Positions 50,554-62,159 of a stretch of DNA of 64,000 nt are shown here, one piece after another. The position numbers and the translations under genes are program-made. The notes under the pieces are model-generated. The model worked only from the letters and a program-made list of their open reading frames with translations, was not told the DNA's origin and ran no database searches. The DNA comes from Zygnema circumcarinatum (lineage: Eukaryota > Streptophyta > Zygnematophyceae > Zygnematales > Zygnemataceae), in contig CM074804.1 in assembly GCA_037447605.1 (NCBI GenBank), positions 7,810,527-7,874,526 of the forward strand, in the 5' to 3' direction. The number at the start of each line of letters is the position of its first letter. Within the stretch, counting starts at the first letter, position 1.

Positions 50554-52296
50554 TAGAATGACACTGTAGGGCAATTGTAGACATGAGATATTCTCACCTT
50601 AGGAGAGGGAGGTGGAGAGGGTTCACGGAGGTGGTTTCTGCTGTCACGGTGGAAGGTCTGTCCATGAAAAGTAATCGATCGGTGCTTTTGGCCTCATTTT
50701 TGTTTCTAGACGTCGCAGTTTCTCGTCCGCTTTGCCGCCAGTTGCCACATGTACCACTTCTCAGCTCTTTTTCGTCTTTCCTCGGCGGCCACCCCTTGAC
50801 CGTGCAGGCACTCACTCCTGCCCCATGGTGATGGACAGCTAAATAATGGACTCCTGTCCAATAATGGACAGCCTTCAGGATCCCTATCCCTAATCCTAAC
50901 CCTACCCCCAATTTTATCCCTAACCTAGATTCTAACCCTATCCTTAATTCTAACCCTAGCCCTAATCCTAAACCTAGCCGGGATTCTAACCCTACCCACC
51001 CTGGCCCTCAGCCTAACCCTAACCCTAGCCCTAATTCTAAACCTATGCACCCTAACCCTAATTGTAACCCTTGCCCTGTCTTTAACCCTAGCCACCCTAA
51101 CCCTAAAATCCTAACCCTAGCCCTCATTCTTACCCTAGCCCTATCCCTGATCCTGACCCTAAATGTGAGACTGCAATACATGAAACGTGTGGGTCTGCCT
51201 CCATACAATGCGTGTGTGCCACTCGCTCGTAAATTCCTTTCACTTCTTTTTAGGTGGAGCCTGTTCTACGGGGAACATAATGCTCCTACAATGGTTCATC
51301 GGCGTTTTTCCGTTTCATGCTAATTGGAGCTTTGGGCACTCTGGCCATTTCTGTCGTGGTGGTGGTTCTTCAGTTAAACGCGTCATTGATTTAATCATTG
51401 ATTTTTTTCAACCCACAGAAAGGGTGTTCAGGATTTTCAATCCGCAGGAAACTGGCGGGCATTACACTATGCTCGACGTGTGCAAAAAAATGCCCATCGC
51501 CCACTACTGAACATGCGTGCCTGGTCCTGCACTGAGCCAGGACAGGAAAACACAGCGTGATAGAAAGCATCTACTCAAGGCTTACCGGCCAACTCGGTGG
51601 GCCGTTGCCATGCTGAAGTTAGCAATGACTAATAACTAAAACAACATTCAAGAAAATAAAACATTAGTAATCAAATAAAATATCTTCTTTACCTTCGTCT
51701 GTGCGCCTTCTTAGATGATCAGTTAAGGCGGCATTGCACAGAGAACAAGCTCATTTTGAAAGAATTGCAATCTGCTCAGTTGAACAGAAAGAAATGCGAC
51801 TCAGATAGACAACACTAAGCATGCGTGTTTCGCTGAATCTGTTTCGTGCGCTTCCTGAGGGCCCCAATCAGAGAGGACATGTCAATCAGAGAGGACATGT
51901 CAACCACTTGCAGGTGCTCGTCGAACCATACGATTTCTTGTCGACCGAAAGATTGTTACAAAAGCCCTCTCGGTCTTTCAAGACAACAAGCTACAGCTTC
52001 ATATTTGTAAATAAAGATTCGAAAAGAGAATTACAACGTGAGTCAACTTTCGACTTTCCCATCATCTTCAGAGCCTTTGGAAGATTGAAATTCTGGCCTC
52101 AACTTGCTCTAACATCTCGCAAACTTTCCTACATGTGACGTGAAGCTTCATTGACAGAAGAACCATATAGCCTAAAGGTCACGTACTAAATCAATCATAT
52201 ACACAAGGAGCTGCTGGTATTCACAAGGATGGCTTATAAGTATCCATACAACTAATTAGTCGAACCAGAGCTACAGCATTCCGGAAAGGCGGGCAC
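50554..52296. other. Intergenic region with telomere-like DNA
   Basis: 3' flank of exportin-7. Holds the CCCTAA-type patch (50879-51170) and a short direct repeat of AGAGAGGACATGTCAA (51872-51903). Open frames of up to 107 codons show no domain. Confidence 0.5.
50879..51170. repeat. Degenerate interstitial telomere-like (CCCTAA)n block
   Basis: About 290 bp of CCTAACCCTA, CCCTAGCCCTAATCC and related units. Most are diverged hexamers, with stretches such as CTAACCCTAACCCTAG. It lies roughly 325 bp past the exportin-7 stop. Confidence 0.85.
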
Positions 52297-53064
52297 TCAT
52301 CTTACCACCCATTTCACGCACTTGTTAGGAAGGAATGGCGGATGTGGACAGAATAGCAAGGTATGTGGAGTTTCCTCCACCAGGAATAGAAGGCAGCCAT
52401 CAATCATAACTCTGAGGTCCTGCAAGAGCGGACTTTGCTTCCTCCTTCGCCGCTCCTTCACTGTTCGCGAAGTGGGTCGGGCCCCAAACCATTGGCTGCA
52501 CAAAGCCTTCAGACTCGGCGGTAGCACGGGCACTGCAAGGTGCAGGAGGTAGACGAGCAGAGTGTTCATCCGCTGCTTGACGCGCTGCCAATCCTCCACT
52601 CGCTTCTGATGCAATGCCACGTCTCTCCTCCTGGCTTCTGCCAGCACCTCTCCATGAGCCTCTGTGGCGCGCACAAAGTCCCGCCAACTTCTGCAAACCA
52701 ACGCCATGTTTGCCAGAGGAAGCGACCGCGCTGCAGCTGCGGAAGACGACCACGCTGTCGCGGGGTCGCTGCTGTCACAGGCTGTGGCGCATTGAAGGAC
52801 CTTGAGAGCCAGTTCATCTGGAAGGCCGGGAATAATCTGAGCATTCAAACATAACTGTCGAGATTTTTTCCACTTCTCTGTCCTTGACGGCCTGAAACGG
52901 GTCATCTCCTTCGACTTCTCAGTTCTTGAAGGCATGGACTCGGTCGACTCAATGGACTTCTCGGCTCTCGGGGGCCTGGGACGGGTCATCTTCAGCAGAG
53001 AAAAGAGACCTCCGCCGGCTCCAACCAATCCCAGGAAAAGGAACGGAGACATTAGGAAACGCAA
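52297..53064 (-). CDS. F-box-like protein (single open frame, 255 aa)
   Basis: An uninterrupted minus-strand frame from an ATG at 53064. Residues about 76-127 resemble an F-box: IIPGLPDELALKVLQC, a Ser/Ala-rich insert, then LANMALVCRSWRDFV. F-box proteins bind SKP1 in SCF ubiquitin ligases. Before it, a MTRxRPxRxEK-type motif recurs two to three times (residues about 26-68). The N-terminal hydrophobic run FLFLGLVGAGGG may be chance or lie upstream of the true start. No kelch, LRR or other substrate domain follows in the 130 residues after the F-box, so the gene may have further exons or be a fragment. Confidence 0.5.
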   Translation of the reverse strand: MRFLMSPFLFLGLVGAGGGLFSLLKMTRPRPPRAEKSIESTESMPSRTEKSKEMTRFRPSRTEKWKKSRQLCLNAQIIPGLPDELALKVLQCATACDSSDPATAWSSSAAAARSLPLANMALVCRSWRDFVRATEAHGEVLAEARRRDVALHQKRVEDWQRVKQRMNTLLVYLLHLAVPVLPPSLKALCSQWFGARPTSRTVKERRRRKQSPLLQDLRVMIDGCLLFLVEETPHTLLFCPHPPFLPNKCVKWVVR

Positions 53065-53239
53065 ACGAGGGCTCCAAAGAGGCCCGTTCCGTTATGAAAT
53101 CTCCAATTTGAAGTCGACTGCACTCGGCCGACCAGGCAATCCAGCGCAAAGCGCACGACAATGGGAAAGTAGGGTTAGCGAAGCGTGGTGATACACGGTC
53201 AAGGAAAGAACCTGCACTGAGGTCTGAATGATTCCAAGC

Positions 53240-53737
53240 TTAGCAGAAGATGATAGTTGAGACAAACTCTTGGCATGTTTCAATGTCGTTCAGACACCTC
53301 TGTCTCGAATCCCCCTGCATCAGAAACATAACAACTTCCTTCATAAACCGCCAATTTGTAATATGCGCTTGAGAATGCAACAGTATTCCCGAGAGATAAA
53401 CACGTGAGATATAAACTCTTTTGAAAGGGCGACCTCGTTTGAATCCTTTATACAAACTGCAAAAGACTGCAAATTTCACACACTCCTCTTCTCTCAAGCG
53501 GAGAGCCCCTGAAGATAAAAAGGAGGGCCGGCACTGAAGGGTCAAAGTTAGGAACTGGACGTTGATCTTGGGGTAAAAGCTTATCAGATCAACAAATCTG
53601 ACAATGCCGCCAGTGGAATCCCCATTTTCGCCTTTTGAAGTGTGTTGAAAGTCTCGTTGATCGTGATCCGCGTTTGAAGGTCCACCCAAAAAGGGCCCAC
53701 TTTTGGATTCCTGGAGGACTTTCCCAGTGGATCCCAC
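53240..53737 (-). CDS. Hypothetical open frame, unrecognised (165 codons)
   Basis: A minus-strand frame upstream of the F-box ORF. It includes LRLREEECVKFAVFCSLYKG and a hydrophobic-aromatic tail, but no known domain. It could be an upstream exon of the F-box gene, a TE relic or chance. Listed because its composition is not low-complexity. Confidence 0.12.
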   Translation of the reverse strand: MGSTGKVLQESKSGPFLGGPSNADHDQRDFQHTSKGENGDSTGGIVRFVDLISFYPKINVQFLTLTLQCRPSFLSSGALRLREEECVKFAVFCSLYKGFKRGRPFKRVYISRVYLSGILLHSQAHITNWRFMKEVVMFLMQGDSRQRCLNDIETCQEFVSTIIFC

Positions 53738-54012
53738 GGTAGAATCCGATCAACCTCGTGCCGACAGTGGAATCTTAGGTCAACACTGAACAAGATATTT
53801 ACGTGGACGTACAACATCGCTCGACACGTCACCTTTTTCCATTGTGAACTGTGGCCAGATATTGCAATAAGAATTCACTACGTGTACAATTGTACACACG
53901 TGGCGAGCCTCCATTGGGTAATGCTCGCCCATAGTCAAGTTTTCAATTGGGCTAATGATTATGCTCTGCTCAAATTTCTGTACTGTGCTCTAAAGAATTT
54001 CTTTTTTTCTTG

Positions 54013-55054
54013 GGAAAATGATACAGCGGCCCCACTTTTTGGATATCGGCGCCCCTTTTTGGGGAAAAATGTACTTTTTTTTTTGGCTAATCACCCCCCC
54101 CCCTTGGATCTTTCGGGAGGAGAGATCTTGTAGACAATCGGACCCCGCGCCTCGCGCGCAGGATCCGACCGTGCACCGACGTACGGCGCCGCGCATCGCG
54201 GCGTGGCCCGCGAGATGCGGCGAGCCTACGGAAAAGTTGTCCTCACCTGACTCTTTTGGGTCAGAGGTTGCCACGTGGCAGTCTGCCATTGGACAGCCCT
54301 GCTGCCGGTCCCCCATGCCGATACAGTGGACCCCCATAATATTTTCCACCTTGTACAGTGCGTCCCCAAGAAATTTGCCCCGATTTTGCCGAAACCACCT
54401 TTTTGTACGGTAACTCAATGTTAACGTATTAGGGGCGTTAACCTAACCTGACCTATTCTCCAATACAAAATCTGTTAATTGAAACGGATTTAAAACATGG
54501 GTCACGCTTTTACGCTGTACGGTAATTACGAATAAAATCTCTGAGTCGTACGATATACGTACGGCACCAATAGGATCTCGTGTATCTAAATCACGATACG
54601 ATACGATACGATACATACGAACAGACATGAACTCTAACATAATACCGCTCGCCTATTGGTAACACGGACCTTATATTTGCAAATTACAATATTTTCGCCC
54701 AGTATTTGCCGAAACCATGGCGAAAATATTATGGGGGTCCACTGTATCGGCATGGGGGACCGGCAGCAGGGCTGTCCAATGGCAGACTGCCACGTGGCAA
54801 CCTCTGACCCAAAAGAGTCAGGTGAGGACAACTTTTCCGTAGGCTCGCCGCATCTCGCGGGCCACGCCGCGATGCGCGGCGCCGTACGTCGGTGCACGGT
54901 CGGATCCTGCGCGCGAGGCGCGGGGTCCGATTGTCTACAAGATCTCTCCTCCCGAAAGATCCAAGGGGGGGGGGTGATTAGCCAAAAAAAAAGTACATTT
55001 TTCCCCAAAAAGGGGCGCCGATATCCAAAAAGTGGGGCCGCTGTATCATTTTCC
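54013..55054. mobile_element. Foldback element: near-perfect 333-bp inverted repeat around a 375-bp centre
   Basis: The left arm 54013-54346 and right arm 54722-55054 are inverted copies; by eye I found only a one-base length difference in a T/A run. The outer ends read TACAGCGGCCCC (54022 and 55045 inward) and the inner ends carry TACAGTGGACCCCC (left) with its complement (right). Both have TA then CAG, as in pogo/Tc1-mariner-like terminal repeats. The centre holds the CAGTGCGTCCCC-type end shared with 37462-37541, plus GATAC repeats and sequence shared with 36022-36100. No transposase is encoded; open frames within the arms mirror each other and are not genes. Near identity suggests recent origin or gene conversion. 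Confidence 0.8.
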
Positions 55055-55203
55055 TTTTCTTGGGGGAAGGTTTTTTCTAAGGCGGAAATTAGGGTTTGAG
55101 AGCTTCAAGGATGATGGTAAATATTCTTGGAGAATATTTCTGAAGGTGGAGATTAGAGTTTTGAGAGTTTGGATGATGGGAGAGTTTTGGAGGTAGAAGA
55201 AGG

Positions 55204-58200
55204 ATGAGGCGTGAATGGCGGGCGGGGGAGAGGCAGGCTCCGCGAGGCAGGACGTCTGCGAGGACTGGCGAGGCTGCAGCTGTCGTGGAAGGCGACTCAG
55301 AGAAGGAAGTGGAGGCGCGGGAGGCAGAATATGCAAAAAATTGCGATGGTGAGGGTCTGGCGCCTGCAGATGCACCAGCAGCAGCAGCAGCAGCAGCAGG
55401 GGCGGCGAGAGGTTCCCCGCTTGTGCATGAAAACGTAGGGGAGTTTCATGCTGCTTTACGAGAGGAAATTTTTGGAAGCAGTGCCCTTTTCGAGGAGCCT
55501 GCATCAGCGGACTCTGAGCCTGAGCATAACAGCAAGAGCAAGAGTCCTGCAGCCGTGACTCTGCGTGACAGTAAGGATAGGATGTTGGAACGCTTAGCCG
55601 ACTGCTCGCACGGTGATGAAACGCAGCGATGGGAGGCTTTAAAAGGCGTTGCAGATTTGCTGGAGACGCAAGGCCGGGCCATAGATGTCGGTCAAACGGA
55701 GCATCTTCGCGATGTGCTTATGGAGCGGTTGTGGACTGAACCGGAGGCATCCTTGCAGGCCTGCATTGTTAGACTGCTGACTTCCCTGATAGACACGGTA
55801 GGTGTAGGACGCCTCGGCAGCAGTTGTCTTCAAAGTGACGCAGTGTCTGGCATGGAGCGCGAAGAGCCAACTGCAAAGCGCGCGAGACAGGAAGAACACG
55901 AAGTAGTCAAAGAGCATTCCTTCGCTATGTCTATATTGAGAGAACTTTTGCGATTTCTTGCCATAAAAGGTGGAGGAGTGTCTGAGACCCTGGGAGCAGG
56001 AGATCAGTCGTCACTTAGCGAATCATCCGGTACTCACATTTTGGGAGCAGCCTGCGATTCGGAAGTAGTCTGTCAGATTCTATGGTCAGTCAAATTATTC
56101 AGAGAGGTCGGAGTTCAGGTCAATCTTTCCATGCTGACTTGCGTCGTCAAACTGTTAGCGTGTGGAGATTTCGCAGTCAGGCAGCTTGCAATTGAAGCAC
56201 TGCAAGAATCGTGCACTCCAGGACCTGGCAAGGTACAAGGAGGGCTCACTTTCTCCTCTCAGGCAGAGTATCTAGCAGGAAAGCTTCACTGGTTTATCCA
56301 AGATACCGTTCCAGCTGTGAAGATTGCGGCGATCAACGCTGTGCGGGAGCTCTGCGCCAACGGAGCAGGTTTTCAGTATGCATTTTACAAGCAGGCAGTG
56401 GCTGTGCTGAACGATCCCTTTGATGGAGTCCGTCTAGCAGCACTGAAATTAGTAAGTTTACCCAACGCATCCTACTGTTACACCTGGCCCCTTCTCTGCT
56501 GCATATCCGCATATGTTTTCCCTCTCAGGACTTTTAAAGCAGCGTGATTTACATGGAGCACAACAAATGAATGAAAGCAATGAATGGGAATGGAAGGAAC
56601 TCTCTGCCAGAGCTTGATTCAAGAGACCCTCGTAAACTGATGAACTTTTCGGCTGGATGTGGGGGATGTCAGGTGGCAGCATGGGTGCGCTTTATGTTAA
56701 AGGAACAGCAGATTGAAGCAGGAATTGGTTCACCAGAGGCAAATGAAGCGTTTTTGCATGTAAGACATTTAGGGCCTCTTTTATTGATTGAAGAAGTTGG
56801 TGCTTTTGTTTCACTATTCGCAGCAGGTCAAATTGGATAAATTCCATGTCAATCCCACCCTGACTTATGTTTATGCTATGTCTACGACATTCCCAAAGGT
56901 ACCTTGTAACTTGAATAACTGTGCCAAGCTGCAAGCGCTTTGACCTTTCCCAGTTGATGCTTTCAAGCAGAAACATTGTCAAGTGAGTTGCATGGCTTTT
57001 TCGAATAGCCCAATCGCAGTTCACAATGTTTCCTAGTCTCTTTGACAACGTTTCTGACTGCCAGGTAATCATTCACATTTGGCATTTTTTTTTTTTGGCC
57101 CACCTAATTATCACTCATTTTTAAGTTGCTTTCTGTCATGTGTTGCAAATTTACAAGCCAACATAATATTTGGTCGTGTTCTATCGGGCGCTGTTCCAGG
57201 TATCCTCCATGGCCACGGATATGAACATGCGTGTCCGCCAAGCAACCTTCATGGAGCTCAGAACCATGCCTGTAGCAGGCTTGAGCGTGCCACTGCTCCT
57301 GCAGACCCTTTCCAAGCGAGTGGCCAAGCTGCCTCCGACCTCCTCAAGCGGCACCATGGCTCAAAGTCAAGGTGTGGGAGAAATACGTGCAGGGGAGGAG
57401 GGGCCTTTCAAGGTAAAAATGGTCGTTTTGGAGAGCTTCGCAGCAGGAGCATTCGTACATGGATTGGAGGATGAGTTTTGGGAGGTGAGGGGCCCTTTTC
57501 CATTCCATTTCGGATCGCAGAAGTAGTTGACTGCAATGTGGTTGTTGTGATGGGCAGCCTTTTAACTTGCCCTTTAGTGCACTTTTCCTCTCTGCAACAT
57601 CTCAATACTACCCTCCCAGGAAAGATGGTTCAGGTCGCTGTCTGGAGTGGTTTGAATCGGTATGTTCATGCATTGGGTGAATTCCTTGGATCCCATAGTA
57701 GCCCTTTTTCCGTGTGACATGTCCCGGTTGGCAGGTCCGAACTGAAGCTTTAGCGGCCCTTGCAGCCCTCTGTTGCCGCTGCCCTGCAATGGTAGAACCG
57801 GCTGTTGTGCTTATCGTGGACGCCATAAATGACGATAATGCAGGTGTTCGAATGCGAGCACTCGAGGCATTGCTTCTCATGGCCGAAAACAGCCCGCTTC
57901 GCATGACGGATGATCAATTGCACTCGGTACACTACTACACCATGAAAATTTTCCTTATCTGCAAGGGATGGTCGAGAGATTTACTGGAAAAACGCATTTT
58001 TGGGCAGGGTTCGCTTTTGTAATGCTCCTTGGCTGAATCTTGGGAGGTCTCGTTTTGGTTTGTTGGAGTGTTAGGGCAGAAGGCAAATGCGGATTTGATT
58101 GTGCATAATGGCTTTGAGGTGCGTTAACGTGATTTACAGGATCAGACTGGTTTGGCTCATGTTACTGATTCAGTTGTTTAATGAAACTTTCCTTGATCTG

Positions 58201-60990
58201 CCGTTCAGGTATGTGGTGTTATGGATGATGCTAGCCGAGAGATGCGGCGTCTCAGCCGGAAGGATCTCGGTAGTCTTCATGTAGTGAAGCGAGCTGCATT
58301 GCAAAACATTGTACATGCTCTGGTTGGAGGTCTCAAGAGCAAACTTCAGGTAATTTGTCAGAAAGTGCTTGTGTCAGCTGATTTTTTTTGGCAGAAGGAA
58401 ATGTGAGAGAAGGCAGTACACTCTAGTGGTTGTGTGAGCAGACAAGGTGGAGGTTGCTGTCCTTCGAACGTCCAACGGCAGACTGAAATCAGATTCTGAA
58501 ATCTGATTTCTGTTATCCCAAGTCATTTATATCCACAAAGCATACGTTACTCTGAAAGTGTAAACTTCTGAAAGGCTTATGTGATTTCTCTCTTACCTGA
58601 GGCGATGACACGCTGTTGGCTGGTGGATACTGAGCCAGGAGGAGGAGATGGGGGCTATGGAAGCGTTATCATCTGTGGGCCTAAAGCACAGCAGTTTGGT
58701 GGAGTGCGTTGCTGAAGACTTCATCCGTCAGGTGAGAGTGGTGTGAGGCTCTTGGCCTCTGGATTCGACGTTCTGTTTTGTTGAGTTTATTGGAAATGAA
58801 CGTTGTTACCGCTCCAATAGAGAAATTTGAACAAATCTTGAGAGAGGTCTGTGGAGGTGGTAACTGTGTTATTTTTTTTTCGAGCACCGAGTGCAGGCCA
58901 GGAGCGCCTTCGCAGGAGATGGAGGGATAGCTGAGCCGGTTTACAGGGCCCTCTTAGTTCTCTTAGCTTCTGCGTGCCGTTCAGGAGGAAGCCTCAATTC
59001 TCTCCTTCCTCAAAGCATGTGGGACCATCTTCTCCTTCTTGGAAAGAAGCTACCCCCTGGCATCCGTTCCTTTGTCGAGAGCACATATTCGTTGTTACGG
59101 AATCAGCAGTCTACGAGCAGACCAAAAGGCGACATGAATATTGATCTCAGTTCAAAGCTCTTTGATTCTCAACCTCGTAAGAGTGTAGAATTTCCGGAGC
59201 CCATTTCAACAGTGACTGCAGATTTTGAGGCAGCCAGGGGGGTAGGAATTCAGGGAGTAGGATTGGCATTTGTTGAAAGATGGGAGGGTGGGTTGTACAT
59301 GTCGACTATCGGTGGCGATGCAGGAGTAATGACTGAAGAGGAAAGGAGCCAGTGTGCACTTTTATCTTTAGAGTTAGGTTTAGGGGAGGGAGTCCAGGAA
59401 CCGATCGTGCGAGCCCTTGCAGCTATCCTTCAGTCTGCATGGAGTGGGGCTCGTGCTTTCACTGTGAAGGGTGAATATCACTCTGCAACGCGATTGCTAA
59501 GGTGGGTATGTGATGGATGATGCCAAAGGGCAGACCTCTTCATTTTCGACCGTGTCTAAACTCAAGTGACAGCAGTCCTTGGCAAGTCCCATATATGGAA
59601 AATTGTAGCATGCGAGCTGGCTGATGTAGTTGTTTGTTTGCCTGATTTGAGTGGCGTCATTTGCACCCATCCTTGGGGGGTCGCCTTTCACCGTGGTCAG
59701 AGCTTGAACTGAAAGAATCCAGCATGCTATATCGTTGCTGCATTTAGCCGTTTGGCGGAATTCCGTACAGTGTTTATGGAGAATTTTTTTACCTTCCAAT
59801 GGGTTTCCTATTGTCACATAACTCTTTGGTGACCTATGAAATCATGAAACGCTGACGGAAATTCTTTTTTGTATGGCAGAGATGGGTGTCGACTCTTACG
59901 AAAGATGGTTGCAATTGCTCCAGAGGTGGCCCATGCGGCCCGTTTCGCCGCGCTTCAATTGCGGATTCTAATAGTTATCATCAAGTCTTGTCACACTATT
60001 CGGGTAGGAAAAAGGCACGTGGACGATCAACTTGACAACTTGGCAGAGGATGTGAACGCTGATGTGCCTCACTTACGACAAAACCCATTTCCCTGTCAAT
60101 CCTGTAGGAGAGCCACAGAACTGGAAGCGGTCGTAGGGCGCATGGAGGGCCTGTTCCGTGGGCTGAGTGTGAGGCATAAACTGCAAATTCTTGAGCTGAA
60201 GCTCTTGGGTGCCTTGATGAGAGAAGGGTGTCAGAGCCACCTGAAAAAGCCTTCGCTAGAGGGACGACATTTAAGGGAAAGGCTCTCCATTGGTTTCGAG
60301 ACAGAAGAGGACAGCAATAGGAAGTATGCTAATGTTTTAAACAAGGTGAGAAGCTACTGTGAGGATCATCACTTGAGACCTTCTCCTCCAGTTGCAGAGG
60401 TGATGGAAGGCCTTGTTAAGATGACAGGGAGGAGTCGAGCATTCAAAGATATTCTCGCCTCATATTGGCCGGTACGTCCTCCTTTTGCGGAACATGTGCG
60501 GGAAATCTGGGGAGCAATAGTTGACCCTCATGACAACCCTGACCATCCTTTAGACTTCTTTCTGGGCCTGCCAATTGGGATCGCCTTCAAGGCCGAACTG
60601 CACAACCTTAGAAGCTCAGATGTAGTTTCTGTGGAGTTGGAATTTCCGGCGGAAAACCGAGTAGAACACAGGTTTTTGGACTGTGGGGGGACACAGAATG
60701 TAGACTGTGAAGGAGGGAGCTGTACAGATGCGGCAGGGACGGATGAGAGGGAAAGCGTAAAGCGAGTCGCAACTACTGTGATTCTCGTTGAGACTCCTCA
60801 AGTCTCTACTTTCAGCTTACGACTTAGTCTTGTACTTGTACAGCGGAGTGCCAATGGTGAGTGGCCTGAAGTAAATAGACGAGTAGAAGAGAGGAGGCGC
60901 ATTGGAGTGGGGCTTTGCGGGCCTCGGGAAGTTCATTTTGTTGCCAAAGGCAGCGCCTGGCAGGCGTCCGGTGGGAGAGGGTCCAAGTAG
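55204..60990 (+). CDS. Integrator subunit 4 / SIEL-like HEAT-repeat protein (ten exons, 1293 aa)
   Basis: INTS4 is a scaffold of the Integrator RNA-cleavage module with INTS9/INTS11; the Arabidopsis relative SIEL also binds SHORT-ROOT. Exons: 55204-56451, 56673-56759, 56824-56898, 57020-57064, 57200-57484, 57735-57926, 58209-58349, 58639-58731, 58897-59501, 59880-60990. Recognition rests on GAFVHGLEDEFWEVR (spanning a splice junction), HEAT units such as DAINDDNAGVRMRALEALL followed by LRMTDDQLHS, and a C-terminal beta-type region (PLDFFLGLPIGIAFKAELHN to the end) like that of INTS4. A 36-nt in-frame stretch at 56232-56267 begins GTAC and ends CAG, so it may be a tiny intron. Residues 1-120 are low complexity with a CAG-encoded Ala run. 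It is longer than the usual 930-960 residues. Exons 2-4 are the least certain. Confidence 0.8.
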
Positions 60991-62159
60991 CACCCTCGTT
61001 CCGTTAGGTGCCGGCTCCGCCTTGGATGGAACAAAACGGCAGTCGCGATTCCCGACGTTGGGAGCAAGCAACCAGAGTTTGGTCCCATGTAGTGCCCGGC
61101 TTTGAATTGAAGGAACAAAGTGTCTTGGTGATGGAAAACCGATCGAGACATGGAGTTGTAATAACTTTTGGAATTATAATTGACAGCGTTTCTTGTGAGT
61201 CAGGGATCCCATGCTCTGCCTCTCATCTCATTACTTAATGGAACCATTAAGTTTAAGAATTTAAGGTTACCCCAGCTGTGAGTAGCGCCTGACTTGACCA
61301 ACCTGATCTGCCCGCACCCACTCGTTCATTTCCCACTTCACCCTCAATCAACCTCTGCTCCATGCAACTATCTCACATCGAGGGCATGCTTTTCCTTCTT
61401 GACTTGCCACTAGATCGATCCAAAACGCAGCCACGGAAAGGTAAACTTGCAAACCATTTGTCAATGGCTGCAATCATTGGATCATTGATTCGCGAAACCA
61501 CCCAACATTGCCAATAGTTGCAACCATTGGTTGGCCACCCAGCCAACCATTGCCAATGACTGCAACCATTGGACCATTGATTCCCGACCCACCCGACCAT
61601 TGCCGATGTTGTAACCATTGGATCCAACGGTTGGCTGGATCAGGAATCGAACGGTTTGCAAATCGCGACCATTCCAATGGTTGGTCCAACCCGTTACCGG
61701 ATTGCCGTTACAGAAAAGGTTTGGTGATCTTGGTCACTGGAACCTTTTGGGACTCGAGGGCCGACGGTGAGAGCCAATTGAAAAGCGGCACGTGTATTGA
61801 TGTCGTGGCGATATGTGCCTTCCAGCGGGAACCGTTCGATGTAACCGTCACGCGCGAACCGTCTATCTACGGCGACAAATTGATTTCAAACACCGAACGG
61901 TGGAGACAGTTCCGTTCACATCGAATGGCCACGTCAGCCTCGCCGTCATCGAACGGCGGGCTCAGTCCCACTCTTATCGGGTCGTTGCGGGACCAACGGA
62001 CGGACAGGATTCGTCGTCCGCAGGCTGGTAGGTAGCCTTCCCTGGCACGGCCCGGGAGCCAAAAGGCGCTCGGCCTCGCCCCCTGCTGCATTCTTCATCT
62101 TCCCCGCAGGCGAGCGCTGCTGAGTGCTGCTGCTGCTTCTGCCCTTCTGCTTTCCGTCC
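60991..62159. other. Intergenic region between INTS4-like and NEMP-like genes
   Basis: Holds the CCATTGG-rich repeats at 61465-61690 and the NEMP-like promoter. An 8-bp inverted repeat CTTAATGG-AA-CCATTAAG lies at 61234-61251. No gene is supported. Confidence 0.5.
61465..61690. repeat. Imperfect repeats of GCAACCATTGG / CCAATGGTTG motifs
   Basis: At least six spaced copies of a TTGCCAATGxxTGCAACCATTGG-like unit occur, with some in inverse form. Spacing is irregular (about 40-60 bp). The unit contains CCAAT-box-like cores, but the pattern looks like a decayed tandem repeat. Confidence 0.5.

Noticed and set aside
54018..54413. Mirror-image open frames of 124-147 codons in the foldback arms
   Set aside because: They read the two strands of the same inverted repeat, include homopolymer-coded runs and show no domain; they are by-products of the element.
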